Source: Pseudoduganella ginsengisoli
Lineage (GTDB): Bacteria; Pseudomonadota; Gammaproteobacteria; Burkholderiales; Burkholderiaceae_D
Direction of reading: 5' to 3'
DNA: 64,000 nucleotides
NCBI RefSeq assembly: GCF_009720865.1
Contig: NZ_WNLA01000016.1
Span: forward strand, 1 to 64,000
Below the pieces are notes generated by a model, which saw nothing but the letters and a program-made list of their open reading frames with translations, did not search any database and had not been told where the DNA came from. Positions 42,407 to 51,264 of this stretch are shown here, one piece after another (position 1 is the stretch's first letter; every line of letters begins with the position of its first letter). Position numbers and translations under genes: made by a program.

Positions 42407-42477
42407 CGATGCGCGCTGCTGGCTGTATTTCTATACAGTAGTGTATCGCGGATGACAGCGGTTGGATAGGGGCGGGA

Positions 42478-42500
42478 AAGAGCGGCGGCAAGCGCCGCTC
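42478..42500 (-). terminator. Possible terminator of the phasin gene
   Basis: AGCGGCG and CGCCGCT pair around GCAAG; on the minus strand only three T (CTCTTTCCC) follow, so termination may be weak. Confidence 0.4.
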
Positions 42501-42509
42501 CGGGAAGCG

Positions 42510-43046
42510 TTATTGCGGATCGGTGACTTGCGCGGACGCTTTGGCGATTTGCGCTTCCACATTGGACACCGCCTGGCGGGCTGCCGTGGTCACCTGTTCA
42601 TAGCCGGCAAACGCATTGTCGATGGCGGCTTTGACAATTTGCACGGCATTTTCCGAGCCGGGACGGACGTTTTTCGTCACATCGTGAATCAGCGCGGACA
42701 GCGTGGTTTTCGCTTCCGTCATGTGGGCGTCGGCCGCACGGTTGAATTCATCGCGCATTTCCGTGATGATTTCGCCCAGCTGCTGGTGGTATTCCTTGGC
42801 ATTGGTCATGCCAGGCTGGACTTTGGAGGCGGCCACGGCCAGCACGGCTTTCGGGTCGCGGGCCAGGCTCAAGTCTTTGCCGGCAGCCAGCTGGTCTTCC
42901 AGGCTGGATTTTGCAGTGGCCATGTTCAATGCCACCACTTGCTCGACGCCTTGTACGGTCTTGCTGGCCAGCGTGTTGAACGTCTCCAGCTGGAATTCAA
43001 ACAGGGCCTTGGTGGTGGCGGCGAATTGCTCAGGACTTGTAAACAT
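42510..43046 (-). CDS. Phasin family protein
   Basis: A 178-residue, almost fully helical protein of the phasin family: FTSPEQFAATTKALFEFQL, NTLASKTVQGVEQVVALN, and AGKDLSLARDPKAV are typical. Phasins coat polyhydroxyalkanoate granules and limit their coalescence, so the organism should make PHA. GGAGAGCC lies just before the ATG. It is monocistronic between the FAN1 gene and a small secreted protein. Confidence 0.93.
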   Translation of the reverse strand: MFTSPEQFAATTKALFEFQLETFNTLASKTVQGVEQVVALNMATAKSSLEDQLAAGKDLSLARDPKAVLAVAASKVQPGMTNAKEYHQQLGEIITEMRDEFNRAADAHMTEAKTTLSALIHDVTKNVRPGSENAVQIVKAAIDNAFAGYEQVTTAARQAVSNVEAQIAKASAQVTDPQ

Positions 43047-43096
43047 TGGCTCTCCTCGTTTTTTAGGTGGAACAGCAAAGTCTTGTTATGAGCCCA

Positions 43097-43291
43097 TTAT
43101 TTGGCAATTGCTAATTTTTCGCAACGGCTATCTCTATAGGGACGGGGTATCTTTTCCCATCCATCGCCCAGCGGCGTTTGCGAGCAGACGCGGGCGCCGT
43201 CGATTTTGCTGACCCACCAATACCATGCGGCGGGTTCGGCTGCCAGCAGCGTGCAGGCGCCGGCCAGGAATAATGTCAGCAGGATTTTCAT
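43097..43291 (-). CDS. Small secreted or lipid-anchored protein, 64 aa
   Basis: Residues 1-18 are a signal-like helix (MKILLTLFLAGACTLLAAEP) with a possible lipobox at LAGAC. The mature stretch is aromatic and Cys-containing (AAWYWWVSKIDGARVCSQTP, then GDGWEKIPRPYRDSRCEKL), so one disulphide is likely. It begins eight bases after the sensor kinase gene ends and may be co-transcribed with it. No family recognised. Confidence 0.6.
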   Translation of the reverse strand: MKILLTLFLAGACTLLAAEPAAWYWWVSKIDGARVCSQTPLGDGWEKIPRPYRDSRCEKLAIAK

Positions 43292-43299
43292 GCAGATGA

Positions 43300-45498
43300 T
43301 TATAGCGGGGCGCTCGATGGCAAGAGCAAGGAAAAACGCGTGCCGGCGCCTGGCGTGCTTTCCACGGTAATGCGCCCGCCCAGCACGCCCGTGACGATGT
43401 TGTGCGCCACGTGCAAGCCCAGGCCGGAACCGCCGGCGCCCAGGCGCGTCGTAAAAAACGGGTCGAAAATGCGGGGCAAATGTTCCGGCAAGATGCCGGC
43501 GCCATCGTCTTCGAACGTCAGTTGCGCTGTATTGTCCGCCAGGCGGCGCGCGGCAATTTTAATGTGGCCGCCTGCGCGGCCTGCGAAGCCGTGCGTGATG
43601 CTGTTTTCAAACAAGACCTGGATCACCTGGCCTAACTGGCCCGGATAGCTGTCCATGTCGAAGTGGTAGGGGATGTCCTGTTCGACTTGCACTTCCGTGT
43701 GCTTGACCATCGCATGCAGGGGCAAGATCAATTCCGAGATGAAGTTATCGAGGAAGAACGTACGGCGCTGCGCACTGTCCGTATCGACTGCAATGAGCTT
43801 GAAACTTTGCACGAGGTTGGCGGCGCGGCGCAAATTGCGCACGACAATGTCGTCTGCCTCCTGCGCCTGCTGCAGGTAGGCGTCCAGTGCGGAGCGGCGC
43901 AGCATGCCTGTGTCCGTGCTGTTGCGGATGGTGCGCGTGCGTTCCACCATCGTGCTGGCCACCATCAGGCTGTTGCCGATCGGCGTATTCAATTCGTGGG
44001 CCACGCCGGCAACCAGCGCGCCCAGCGCGGCCAGCTTGTCGCGCCGCACCAGTTCATCTTGCGTCATGCGCAAGTTTTCCAGTGCTTTTTGCAATTCCGC
44101 GTTGGCTTGTTCGGCCGCATCCATGGCGCGGCGCATGTCGGCCGTGCGGGCTTCCACCAATTCTTCCAGGTGGCCGCGGTGGCGCAGCAATTCATTTTCA
44201 TGGCGCATGCGGGCAATCGCGATGCCGGCCAAGTGGGTGGCCACGCCGGTCAGGCGCAAATCGTCCGGTCCAGGGCTGCGCGGTTCGCGGTAATACATGG
44301 CAAACGTGCCCAGTACCGTGTCCTGGTCCAGCAAGATCGGCATCGACCAGCAGGCCCGCAAGCCGAACTTTTCCGCTATCGCCTTGTAGGGCTGCCACAG
44401 CGGATCGGTGGTGATATCGTTGACGATGACGCCTTCTTTGCGGAACATGGCCGTGCCGCACGAACCGACGCCAGGGCCGATGGCCAGGCCATCGATGGCT
44501 GCCATATATTCCTGGGGCAGGCTCGGCGCGGAACCATGCCGCATGGTTTTGCCATCCGTATCGAGCAGCAGCGTGGAGCACAGCACGCCGGGCGACTGCG
44601 CTTCAATCAGCAGCATCAGGCTGTCCAATGTCTGCTGCAGCGGGGCGCCGCGCGCGATCATTTCCAGCAATTTGTTTTGGCCAAAGCGCAGCGCTTCGGC
44701 CAATTTATGGCCCGTCACATCGACCATGCGCATGTGGTACAGGCGCCGGCCATCCTTGTTCAGCATGACGAGGCGCAAGTCGCAGTCAATGCGGCGTCCG
44801 CTGCTGTGCTGGAACGTCATCTGGAACACTTTGACTTCACCGGCCAGTACGCGGCGCATCAAATCCTGTACGGCTTGTGCGGACGGCGTGCCGTCTGGCT
44901 GTTCGGGTGGACACAAATCTTCCAGCCGCAGTGAGCGCAATTCCGCGCTGGTGCGTCCCAATAAGCGCTCGGTGCTGGCATTGATGGCGACCGGGTGGCC
45001 GTGTTCTGCATCGAACAGCATCACGCTGTCCGGCGTGGACAGCATCATCGAGAAATAATTGACTTCCAGCGACTCGGCATCGAGCTTGGCGGAGCCGGGG
45101 CGGGTCGGCCACGCGTGGCGCACCGTCAATTCCACCAGTACTTGCTCCACGACTTCCTGGACCGATTGCGGCAATTGCAGGTAGCCGCTGGCGCCGGCTT
45201 CCAGCGCGCGCCGGTGTTCATCGTCGGTCGGGGTGGGCGACATCATCAGGACGGGCAGCTTGCCTTCGTCCGCTGCGGCCAGCAGGCGTTGCACCAGTTC
45301 AAAGCTGGCGCTGCCGGCCAGTGCTGCTTCGACCAGGACAAGGGAAATACTGCCTTCGCGCACGGCGGCCAGGGCGGCGTCGCCGCGGTTGACGACATGA
45401 ACGCGGAAACCATATTCCGCCAGCGCTGATTCCAGCGCCGCGATGTCATAGGCGGCGCCTGAGACAATCAAGATGGTTTGCGGCTGAGTTGACGCCAT
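43300..45498 (-). CDS. Soluble sensor histidine kinase: degenerate receiver, PAS, GAF, HisKA, HATPase
   Basis: A 732-residue cytoplasmic kinase without membrane helices. Order: receiver-like domain (1-125; ILIVSGAAYDIAALESALAE); PAS (about 155-275; VMLFDAEHGHPVAINAST); GAF (about 300-450; GPGVGSCGTAMFRKEGVIV); coiled coil; HisKA (LAALGALVAGVAHELNTPIG, His near 498); HATPase (DDGAGILPEHLPRIFDPFFT). The receiver has Glu where the phospho-accepting Asp should be (SLVLVEAAL) and lacks the usual Lys-Pro, so it is probably a non-phosphorylated signalling module. ATG 45498 is chosen; the frame is open up to the tRNA cluster but without resemblance. No partner regulator is adjacent. Confidence 0.88.
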   Translation of the reverse strand: MASTQPQTILIVSGAAYDIAALESALAEYGFRVHVVNRGDAALAAVREGSISLVLVEAALAGSASFELVQRLLAAADEGKLPVLMMSPTPTDDEHRRALEAGASGYLQLPQSVQEVVEQVLVELTVRHAWPTRPGSAKLDAESLEVNYFSMMLSTPDSVMLFDAEHGHPVAINASTERLLGRTSAELRSLRLEDLCPPEQPDGTPSAQAVQDLMRRVLAGEVKVFQMTFQHSSGRRIDCDLRLVMLNKDGRRLYHMRMVDVTGHKLAEALRFGQNKLLEMIARGAPLQQTLDSLMLLIEAQSPGVLCSTLLLDTDGKTMRHGSAPSLPQEYMAAIDGLAIGPGVGSCGTAMFRKEGVIVNDITTDPLWQPYKAIAEKFGLRACWSMPILLDQDTVLGTFAMYYREPRSPGPDDLRLTGVATHLAGIAIARMRHENELLRHRGHLEELVEARTADMRRAMDAAEQANAELQKALENLRMTQDELVRRDKLAALGALVAGVAHELNTPIGNSLMVASTMVERTRTIRNSTDTGMLRRSALDAYLQQAQEADDIVVRNLRRAANLVQSFKLIAVDTDSAQRRTFFLDNFISELILPLHAMVKHTEVQVEQDIPYHFDMDSYPGQLGQVIQVLFENSITHGFAGRAGGHIKIAARRLADNTAQLTFEDDGAGILPEHLPRIFDPFFTTRLGAGGSGLGLHVAHNIVTGVLGGRITVESTPGAGTRFSLLLPSSAPL

Positions 45499-45607
45499 CG
45501 AGCGGATTTCCCCGGTGAAGCAGAATGTTAGCCCAGTGTAGTACAAGGTGCTGTGCGGTAACAACACACTTGCATATGAGGATGGGGAAGGTGAGACACC
45601 AGAAAAG

Positions 45608-45670
45608 AAAAAAGCCTTCATCCGTACTGAACGCGGTCTTGAACGCGTTCTGACTGATGAAGGCTTTTTT
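45608..45670 (-). terminator. Terminator of the third tRNA-Leu unit
   Basis: AAAGCCTTCATC and GATGAAGGCTTT pair with an inner hairpin (GAACGCG/CGCGTTC), flanked by A6 and T6. Nearly identical to the terminator at 46501-46563. Confidence 0.85.
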
Positions 45671-45681
45671 GCGGAATTCTG

Positions 45682-45766
45682 TGGTGCCCACGGAGGGACT
45701 CGAACCCCCACACCTCGCGGCACATGGACCTGAACCATGCGCGTCTACCAATTCCGCCACGTGGGC
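45682..45766 (-). tRNA. tRNA-Leu (anticodon CAG), copy 5
   Basis: An 85-nt type II tRNA with encoded CCA: acceptor GCCCACG/CGTGGGC, anticodon arm CATGG-TTCAGGT-CCATG (CAG), long variable arm and T loop TTCGAGT. Second gene of the pair transcribed from the 45931-45959 promoter. Confidence 0.95.
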
Positions 45767-45796
45767 AATGTGTTACAGAGACATCGAAATCAGCGC

Positions 45797-45881
45797 TGGT
45801 GCCCACGGAGGGACTCGAACCCCCACACCTCGCGGCACATGGACCTGAACCATGCGCGTCTACCAATTCCGCCACGTGGGC
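45797..45881 (-). tRNA. tRNA-Leu (anticodon CAG), copy 4
   Basis: Same 85-nt sequence as the other copies. First gene of a pair; a 30-bp spacer separates it from copy 5. Confidence 0.95.
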
Positions 45882-45930
45882 GCTGCTTTCTTTGTCGCTC
45901 TGTTGCGTTGTCGCTGCAACAGAGGCCCGA

Positions 45931-45959
45931 ACTATACGGGGTTGGATGCGGGTGGTCAA
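45931..45959 (-). promoter_or_regulatory. Promoter of tRNA-Leu copies 4 and 5
   Basis: On the minus strand TTGACC and TATAGT, 17 bp apart, followed by a GC-rich discriminator typical of stable-RNA promoters. Confidence 0.75.
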
Positions 45960-45981
45960 GGGTATTTCGATGTTTTTCGGA

Positions 45982-46056
45982 AAATATTGCTTTTCTATGT
46001 TGGTGCCTGGCACCGAGGGTTTGGGAAATATTGCTTTTCCCGCCGGTGCCTGGCAC
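45982..46056. repeat. Short tandem repeat with GGTGCCTGGCAC cores
   Basis: AAATATTGCTTTTC followed by GGTGCCTGGCAC occurs twice, about 43 bp apart. GTGCCTGGCAC is itself a palindrome. It lies between two tRNA-Leu units, where no gene is present. Confidence 0.6.
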
Positions 46057-46112
46057 TGCCAGCCAAAAGCACTATCGTGCCTTGCGCTTCCGATAGCAGG
46101 GGCGCGGAAATG

Positions 46113-46150
46113 AAAAAAGCCGCAGACTCGTGAAAGTCTGCGGCTTTTTT
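46113..46150 (-). terminator. Terminator of the second tRNA-Leu unit
   Basis: AAAGCCGCAGACT and AGTCTGCGGCTTT pair perfectly around CGTGAA, with A and T runs on either side. Its sequence differs from the other two terminators. Confidence 0.85.
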
Positions 46151-46161
46151 GCGGAATTCTG

Positions 46162-46246
46162 TGGTGCCCACGGAGGGACTCGAACCCCCACACCTCGCGG
46201 CACATGGACCTGAACCATGCGCGTCTACCAATTCCGCCACGTGGGC
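46162..46246 (-). tRNA. tRNA-Leu (anticodon CAG), copy 3
   Basis: Identical 85-nt sequence, exactly 480 bp from copy 5, within a duplicated block of about 260 bp. Confidence 0.95.
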
Positions 46247-46276
46247 AATGTGTTACAGAGACATCGAAATCAGCGC

Positions 46277-46361
46277 TGGTGCCCACGGAGGGACTCGAAC
46301 CCCCACACCTCGCGGCACATGGACCTGAACCATGCGCGTCTACCAATTCCGCCACGTGGGC
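46277..46361 (-). tRNA. tRNA-Leu (anticodon CAG), copy 2
   Basis: Identical 85-nt sequence, exactly 480 bp from copy 4. Confidence 0.95.
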
Positions 46362-46411
46362 GCTGCTTTCTTTGTCGCTCTGTTGCGGTGTCGCTGCAAC
46401 AGAAGGCACGC

Positions 46412-46440
46412 ATCTTAAGGGGTGTTGCGGCATCGGTCAA
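46412..46440 (-). promoter_or_regulatory. Promoter of tRNA-Leu copies 2 and 3
   Basis: On the minus strand TTGACC and TAAGAT with 17-bp spacing. Confidence 0.7.
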
Positions 46441-46500
46441 GGGTATTTTCATGAAATCCAGAAAAAACCTGCAGCAGTAACCGGGGAGGGCGCGGAAATG

Positions 46501-46563
46501 AAAAAAGCCTTCATCCGTACTGAACGCGATCTTGAGTGCGTTCTGACTGATGAAGGCTTTTTT
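46501..46563 (-). terminator. Terminator of the first tRNA-Leu unit
   Basis: AAAGCCTTCATC and GATGAAGGCTTT with A6/T6 flanks, nearly the same as 45608-45670. Confidence 0.85.
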
Positions 46564-46573
46564 ACGGAATTTT

Positions 46574-46658
46574 TGGTGCCCACGGAGGGACTCGAACCCC
46601 CACACCTCGCGGCACATGGACCTGAACCATGCGCGTCTACCAATTCCGCCACGTGGGC
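46574..46658 (-). tRNA. tRNA-Leu (anticodon CAG), copy 1
   Basis: Same 85-nt sequence; single-gene unit nearest the strongest promoter of the cluster. Confidence 0.95.
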
Positions 46659-46768
46659 AATGTCTGCTATTATAGCAATTTGGCCAGTCTCACGCCAGAT
46701 GAACGTTGCCATTCCATACTGCGTATCGACCTGCCTATCCCGCAACATCGCTGCTGCAAGAGACACGG

Positions 46769-46796
46769 ATTATAGAGCAATCCCAGCCGTTGTCAA
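46769..46796 (-). promoter_or_regulatory. Promoter of tRNA-Leu copy 1
   Basis: On the minus strand TTGACA and TATAAT, both consensus, with 16-bp spacing. It lies 110 bp upstream of the tRNA. Confidence 0.8.
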
Positions 46797-46896
46797 ATGC
46801 CCGAACCGTGGTTAGGTGATTGGCGCGACCTCCGGTACACTACGCCATATATATGCAAAATCAAAAACCACCAACTAATAATAAGACCAAACACTT

Positions 46897-49581
46897 TTGA
46901 ACCAATCTACCCACATTATTCCCAGCCGCGAGGAAATTCTCGGCATCTTCCGCAGCGCCAAGGCGCCGCTCGACTTGCGTGCACTCGCGCTGTCGCTCAA
47001 AGTCAAAGCTGATTCCCATGCCGTCCTGACACGCCGCCTGAACGCGATGGAGCGCGACGGCCAGATCGTGTCCGATGGCTCCGGCTTTTATGTGCTGGCC
47101 GACCACTCCGGTTTTGTTGCCGGCCGTGTCAGCAGCCACCGCGACGGCTACGGTTTCGTGATCCCGGATGAGCCGGGCGAAGACTTGTATTTGTCCGAGC
47201 GGGAAATGCAAAAAGTCATGCACGGCGACCGTGTGCTGGCCAAAGTCGTCGGCCTGGACCGCCGTGGCCGCGCCGAAGGCACCATCGTCGAAGTGGTGCA
47301 GCGCGCCAATACCCACATCATCGGCCGCCTGCTGCGTGAAAACGGCGTGTGGCTGGTGGTGCCGGAAGATAAGCGCATTTCGCACGACATCATCATTGAG
47401 GGTTCCGTCGGCAAGGCCAAGGCGGATCAGATTGTCAGCGTGGAATTGACGGAACAGCCGGGCCGCTTCAAGCAGCCGATGGGCCGCCTGGTGGAAGTGC
47501 TGGGCGCGCTGGACGACCCGGGCATGGAAATCGAAATTGCCGTGCGCAAGTTCGGCGTGCCGCACATCTTTTCCGACAAAGCGCTGAACCAGGCCAAAAA
47601 ACTGCCGGACTTCGTGCGCGAAGAAGACCTGGCGGACCGCGTGGATTTGCGCGACGTGCCGCTGGTGACGATTGATGGCGAAGATGCGCGCGACTTCGAT
47701 GACGCCGTGTATTGCGAACCGGTGAAAATCGGCCGCGCCAAAGGCTTCCGCCTGATCGTCGCGATTGCCGACGTCAGCCACTACGTGAAGCCGAACGACG
47801 GCCTCGATGGCGACGCGCTGGAGCGCAGCACGTCCGTGTATTTCCCGCGCCGCGTGATCCCGATGCTGCCGGAAAAACTGTCGAACGGCCTGTGCTCGCT
47901 GAACCCGAATGTCGACCGCCTGTCGCTGGTGTGCGATGCCGTGATTACCGCCCAGGGCGAAATCAAGGCGTACCAGTTCTATCCGGCCGTGATGCACTCG
48001 GCAGCCCGCTTCACGTACAACGAAGTGGCCGCGATCCTGGCCAACACGAAGGGGCCGGAAGCGGTACGCCGCGGCCCGCTGGTGCCGCACCTGCAAAACT
48101 TGTATGACGTGTTCCACGCACTGCAAAAAGCCCGCCTGGTGCGGGGCGCGATTGATTTCGAAACGACGGAAACGTACATCGTTTGCAACCCGTCCGGCAA
48201 GATTGAAAAAATCATCCCGCGCACCCGCAATGATGCGCACAAGGTCATCGAAGAATGCATGCTGGCTGCCAACGTATGCGCGGCCGACCTGCTGCTGCGC
48301 CACAAGCACCCTGGCACGTACCGCATCCACGCTGGGCCGACCAAGGAAAAGCTCACGCAAGTGCGCAACTTCCTGAAGCAGGTGGGCTTGAGCCTGGGCG
48401 GCGGCGACACGCCGGCCGCTTCCGACTACGCGGAACTGATGGGCAAAATCAAGGAGCGCCCCGATGCGTCGCTGCTGCAAACCATGCTGCTGCGGTCCAT
48501 GCAGCAAGCGGTCTACAGCCCGGACAACATCGGCCACTTCGGCCTCGCTTATGAAGCGTACGCACACTTCACGAGCCCGATCCGCCGCTATCCGGATTTG
48601 CTGACGCACCGCGCCATCAAGGCGATTTTGCTGGGCAAGAAGTACGAGCCGAAGATCGGCGACAAGAGCGTATTAAATACCGCCGTGTCGAACGCAACGC
48701 GCCGCCAGCAGTTGAAAGACAAGCAGGAAGGCAAGTCGCCGAAAGCGGCCGCCGACCTGACCGTGTGGGATGCGCTGGGCGTGCACTGCTCGGCCAATGA
48801 GCGCCGCGCCGACGAAGCGTCGCGCGACGTGGAACAGTGGCTCAAGTGCTATTACATGCAGGACAAGCTGGGCGAGGAATTCACCGGCATGATCACCGGC
48901 GTGACGACGTTCGGCATCTTCGTGCAGCTGGAAGAATTGTTTGTCGAGGGCCTGGTGCACATCACCGACCTGGGCGCCGACTACTTCCAATACGACGATG
49001 CGCGCCACGAATTGAAGGGCGAACGCACGGGCAAGCGCTACCAGCTGACGGACAAGGTCAAAGTGCAAGTGGTGCGGGTTGACCTGGATACACGCAAGAT
49101 CGACTTGCGCCTGGCGGCATCGGAAACAGCGGGTATCGGCGTGCGCAAGCCGGAGGCTGGCGGTGGTCCGCGCATTACGCCGCTGTATGAAGAAGATTTC
49201 GACGACGAAGAAGAGGCAGCACCGCGTGGCCGCCGCAAGCCGGCCGGCAAGGGCGCTGCCGCCGGTAAGCCAGGCAAAGCCGGTGCGGCGCCGAAAGCCG
49301 GCGCAAAGGCGGGCACGAAGGCGGGCACAAAGGCGGGCGTGCGGGTGGCTGACAAGCTGCCGTCGAAATACGATCTGGAACCGCTGTATGAACCACTGGT
49401 GCCGCCGCCACGCTCGCGCAACAGCGCCGGCGGCAAGTCCCGCACCACGGCAGCCCGCCCGGCTGCCAACCCTGCCGCCAAGGCGGCTGCAAAACCCCAG
49501 GCCCAAGGCGTCAAAGCCAAGGCTGCAAAACCCAAGCGCTCAAAAACTGCTACCGCAGCCAAGAGCAAGAAGAAACGCTAA
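46897..49581 (+). CDS. rnr: Ribonuclease R
   Basis: An 894-residue 3'-5' exoribonuclease of the RNB family. Order: N-terminal HTH (about 10-65, PSREEILGIFRSAKAPLDLR), cold-shock domains (RVSSHRDGYGFVIPDE), the RNB catalytic core with the metal-binding Asp cluster DGEDARDFDDAVY (near 265), an S1 domain near 655-730 (FTGMITGVTTFGIFVQLEE), and a long Lys/Ala-rich basic tail. It degrades structured RNA and helps rRNA quality control. The start is TTG 46897 with a poor ribosome binding site; no better start aligns with the family N-terminus. rlmB follows 12 bp later, the usual rnr-rlmB pair. Confidence 0.95.
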   Translation: MNQSTHIIPSREEILGIFRSAKAPLDLRALALSLKVKADSHAVLTRRLNAMERDGQIVSDGSGFYVLADHSGFVAGRVSSHRDGYGFVIPDEPGEDLYLSEREMQKVMHGDRVLAKVVGLDRRGRAEGTIVEVVQRANTHIIGRLLRENGVWLVVPEDKRISHDIIIEGSVGKAKADQIVSVELTEQPGRFKQPMGRLVEVLGALDDPGMEIEIAVRKFGVPHIFSDKALNQAKKLPDFVREEDLADRVDLRDVPLVTIDGEDARDFDDAVYCEPVKIGRAKGFRLIVAIADVSHYVKPNDGLDGDALERSTSVYFPRRVIPMLPEKLSNGLCSLNPNVDRLSLVCDAVITAQGEIKAYQFYPAVMHSAARFTYNEVAAILANTKGPEAVRRGPLVPHLQNLYDVFHALQKARLVRGAIDFETTETYIVCNPSGKIEKIIPRTRNDAHKVIEECMLAANVCAADLLLRHKHPGTYRIHAGPTKEKLTQVRNFLKQVGLSLGGGDTPAASDYAELMGKIKERPDASLLQTMLLRSMQQAVYSPDNIGHFGLAYEAYAHFTSPIRRYPDLLTHRAIKAILLGKKYEPKIGDKSVLNTAVSNATRRQQLKDKQEGKSPKAAADLTVWDALGVHCSANERRADEASRDVEQWLKCYYMQDKLGEEFTGMITGVTTFGIFVQLEELFVEGLVHITDLGADYFQYDDARHELKGERTGKRYQLTDKVKVQVVRVDLDTRKIDLRLAASETAGIGVRKPEAGGGPRITPLYEEDFDDEEEAAPRGRRKPAGKGAAAGKPGKAGAAPKAGAKAGTKAGTKAGVRVADKLPSKYDLEPLYEPLVPPPRSRNSAGGKSRTTAARPAANPAAKAAAKPQAQGVKAKAAKPKRSKTATAAKSKKKR

Positions 49582-49593
49582 GTCAATACAGCA

Positions 49594-50340
49594 ATGTCCA
49601 AGAACAAAATGATTTTCGGCTTCCACGCCGTCACGTCGCGCCTGCGGCACGAAGCGTCGTCCGTGGAAGAAATTTTCGTCGATATCGCCCGCAACGACCG
49701 CCGCATGACGGACCTGGTGGCCAACGCCAAGTCGCTCGGCGTGCGCGTGATGCCGGTCGATTCGTCTCGCCTCGACAAGATCGTCGGCACCCATCGCCAC
49801 CAGGGCGTGATCGCGTTTGCCCAGCAAATTTCGCTGGCGCGCAACCTCGATGAATTGCTCGATGCGATTGAAGGCCCGCCGCTGCTGCTGGTCCTCGATG
49901 GCATTACCGATCCGCACAACCTGGGCGCCTGCCTGCGCGTGGCCGATGGCGCCGGTGCGCACGCGGTGATCGTGCCGAAAGACCGCGCCGTCGGCCTGAA
50001 CGCCACGGCCGCCAAGGTTGCCAGCGGCGCCGCGGAAAACGTGCCCTACATTACGGTAACGAACCTGGCGCGCACATTGCGCGACTTGAAAGACCGCGAC
50101 ATCTGGCTGATCGGTACGTCCGACGACGGCGAAAAGAGCCTGTACCAGTCCGACTTCACGGGCCCGACCGCGCTGGTCATGGGTTCGGAAGGCGAGGGCA
50201 TGCGCCGCCTGACCCGTGAAACCTGCGACATGCTGGTCAATATCCCGATGTTCGGCACCGTCGAGAGCCTGAACGTCTCAGTCGCTTCCGGCGTCTGTCT
50301 GTACGAGGCGCGCCGCCAGCGCCTCGCCAAAGAAGCCTAA
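49594..50340 (+). CDS. rlmB: 23S rRNA (guanosine-2251-2'-O)-methyltransferase RlmB
   Basis: A 248-residue SpoU (SPOUT) methyltransferase. The N-terminal substrate-binding domain (MIFGFHAVTSRLRHEASSVE) is followed by the SPOUT knot: LVLDGITDPHNLGACLRVAD, LVMGSEGEGMRRL and IPMFGTVESLNVSVASGV. It methylates G2251 in the P loop of 23S rRNA. Length and neighbour (rnr) match the family. Confidence 0.96.
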   Translation: MSKNKMIFGFHAVTSRLRHEASSVEEIFVDIARNDRRMTDLVANAKSLGVRVMPVDSSRLDKIVGTHRHQGVIAFAQQISLARNLDELLDAIEGPPLLLVLDGITDPHNLGACLRVADGAGAHAVIVPKDRAVGLNATAAKVASGAAENVPYITVTNLARTLRDLKDRDIWLIGTSDDGEKSLYQSDFTGPTALVMGSEGEGMRRLTRETCDMLVNIPMFGTVESLNVSVASGVCLYEARRQRLAKEA

Positions 50341-50513
50341 ACAGGCTACGGCGGCCTCTGCGAAGAGGCGCCTTCAAACTGCGCTTGGCGGGTTTGTTCG
50401 ACCCGTCAAGCGTGCGTTTCCGCTGCGCCCCAAGCGCCCCAACATTCCATATCCGAGCAACAGCTGCCCGAATGCGCTACGATGCGCATATCGGTCATAA
50501 CCTTATGCGCTTT

Positions 50514-51254
50514 ATGTTCCATCGCCTGAGAGAAGACATCAATAGCATCATCGACCGCGATCCCGCCGCCCGTAACGGATGGGAGGTACTCACGTGCTAC
50601 CCCGGCTTGCACGCCATTGTCATGCACCGCTGGGCGTACTGGTGCTGGCACCACCATATGAAGTGGCTGGGCCGTTTCACGTCGCACCTGGCGCGCATCC
50701 TGACCGGCATAGAAATCCATCCCGGCGCCTGCATCGGGCGCCGCGTATTCATTGACCATGGTTTCGGCGTCGTCATCGGCGAAACCGCCGTGGTGGGCGA
50801 CGATTGCACGATTTACCAGGGCGTGACCCTGGGCGGTACGTCGCTGGCCACGGGCGCCAAGCGCCATCCGACGCTGGAGCGGGGCGTCATCATTGGCGCC
50901 GGAGCGAAAGTGCTGGGCAATTTCACTGTGGGTGAATATGCCAAGGTTGGCTCGAATGCCGTGCTGTTAAAGCCGGTACCGCCCGGCGCAACGGCAGTTG
51001 GCAACCCGGCGCACATTGTGCAAAAGGATGCGGCGCCCGCCACCGTCGCGAATTTATTTACGTCCTATGGCCTCACGTCGAATGGCGACGACCCGCTGTC
51101 GAAGGCGCTGCGGGCCCTGATCGACCACGCCGCCGTGCAGGAGCGGCAAATCGAACAGCTGGCCGCAACCATGAAAGCGGCGGGGTTGGACTGTAAGGCA
51201 TTGCCCGAGTGTGATAAATTCGATCCCGCCCAATTGAACAAGCTTGTGGAATAA
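50514..51254 (+). CDS. cysE: Serine O-acetyltransferase
   Basis: A 246-residue left-handed beta-helix acetyltransferase of the short EpsC/CysE type: alpha-helical N-terminus (FHRLREDINSIIDRDPAARN), catalytic loop EIHPGACIGRRVFIDHGFGVVIGE with the active-site His, hexapeptide repeats, and a C-terminal helical extension. It makes O-acetylserine for cysteine synthesis. ATG 50514 aligns with homologues; ATG 50505 and an earlier in-frame ATG at 50385 are possible but no clear ribosome binding site decides. yceH follows 10 bp later. Confidence 0.92.
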   Translation: MFHRLREDINSIIDRDPAARNGWEVLTCYPGLHAIVMHRWAYWCWHHHMKWLGRFTSHLARILTGIEIHPGACIGRRVFIDHGFGVVIGETAVVGDDCTIYQGVTLGGTSLATGAKRHPTLERGVIIGAGAKVLGNFTVGEYAKVGSNAVLLKPVPPGATAVGNPAHIVQKDAAPATVANLFTSYGLTSNGDDPLSKALRALIDHAAVQERQIEQLAATMKAAGLDCKALPECDKFDPAQLNKLVE

Positions 51255-51264
51255 GGAACAGCGC

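Noticed and set aside
45682..46658. The regular spacing of 85-bp repeats could suggest a CRISPR array
   Set aside because: The repeats are tRNA-Leu genes with full cloverleaf, CCA, promoters and terminators; spacers are not unique short units.
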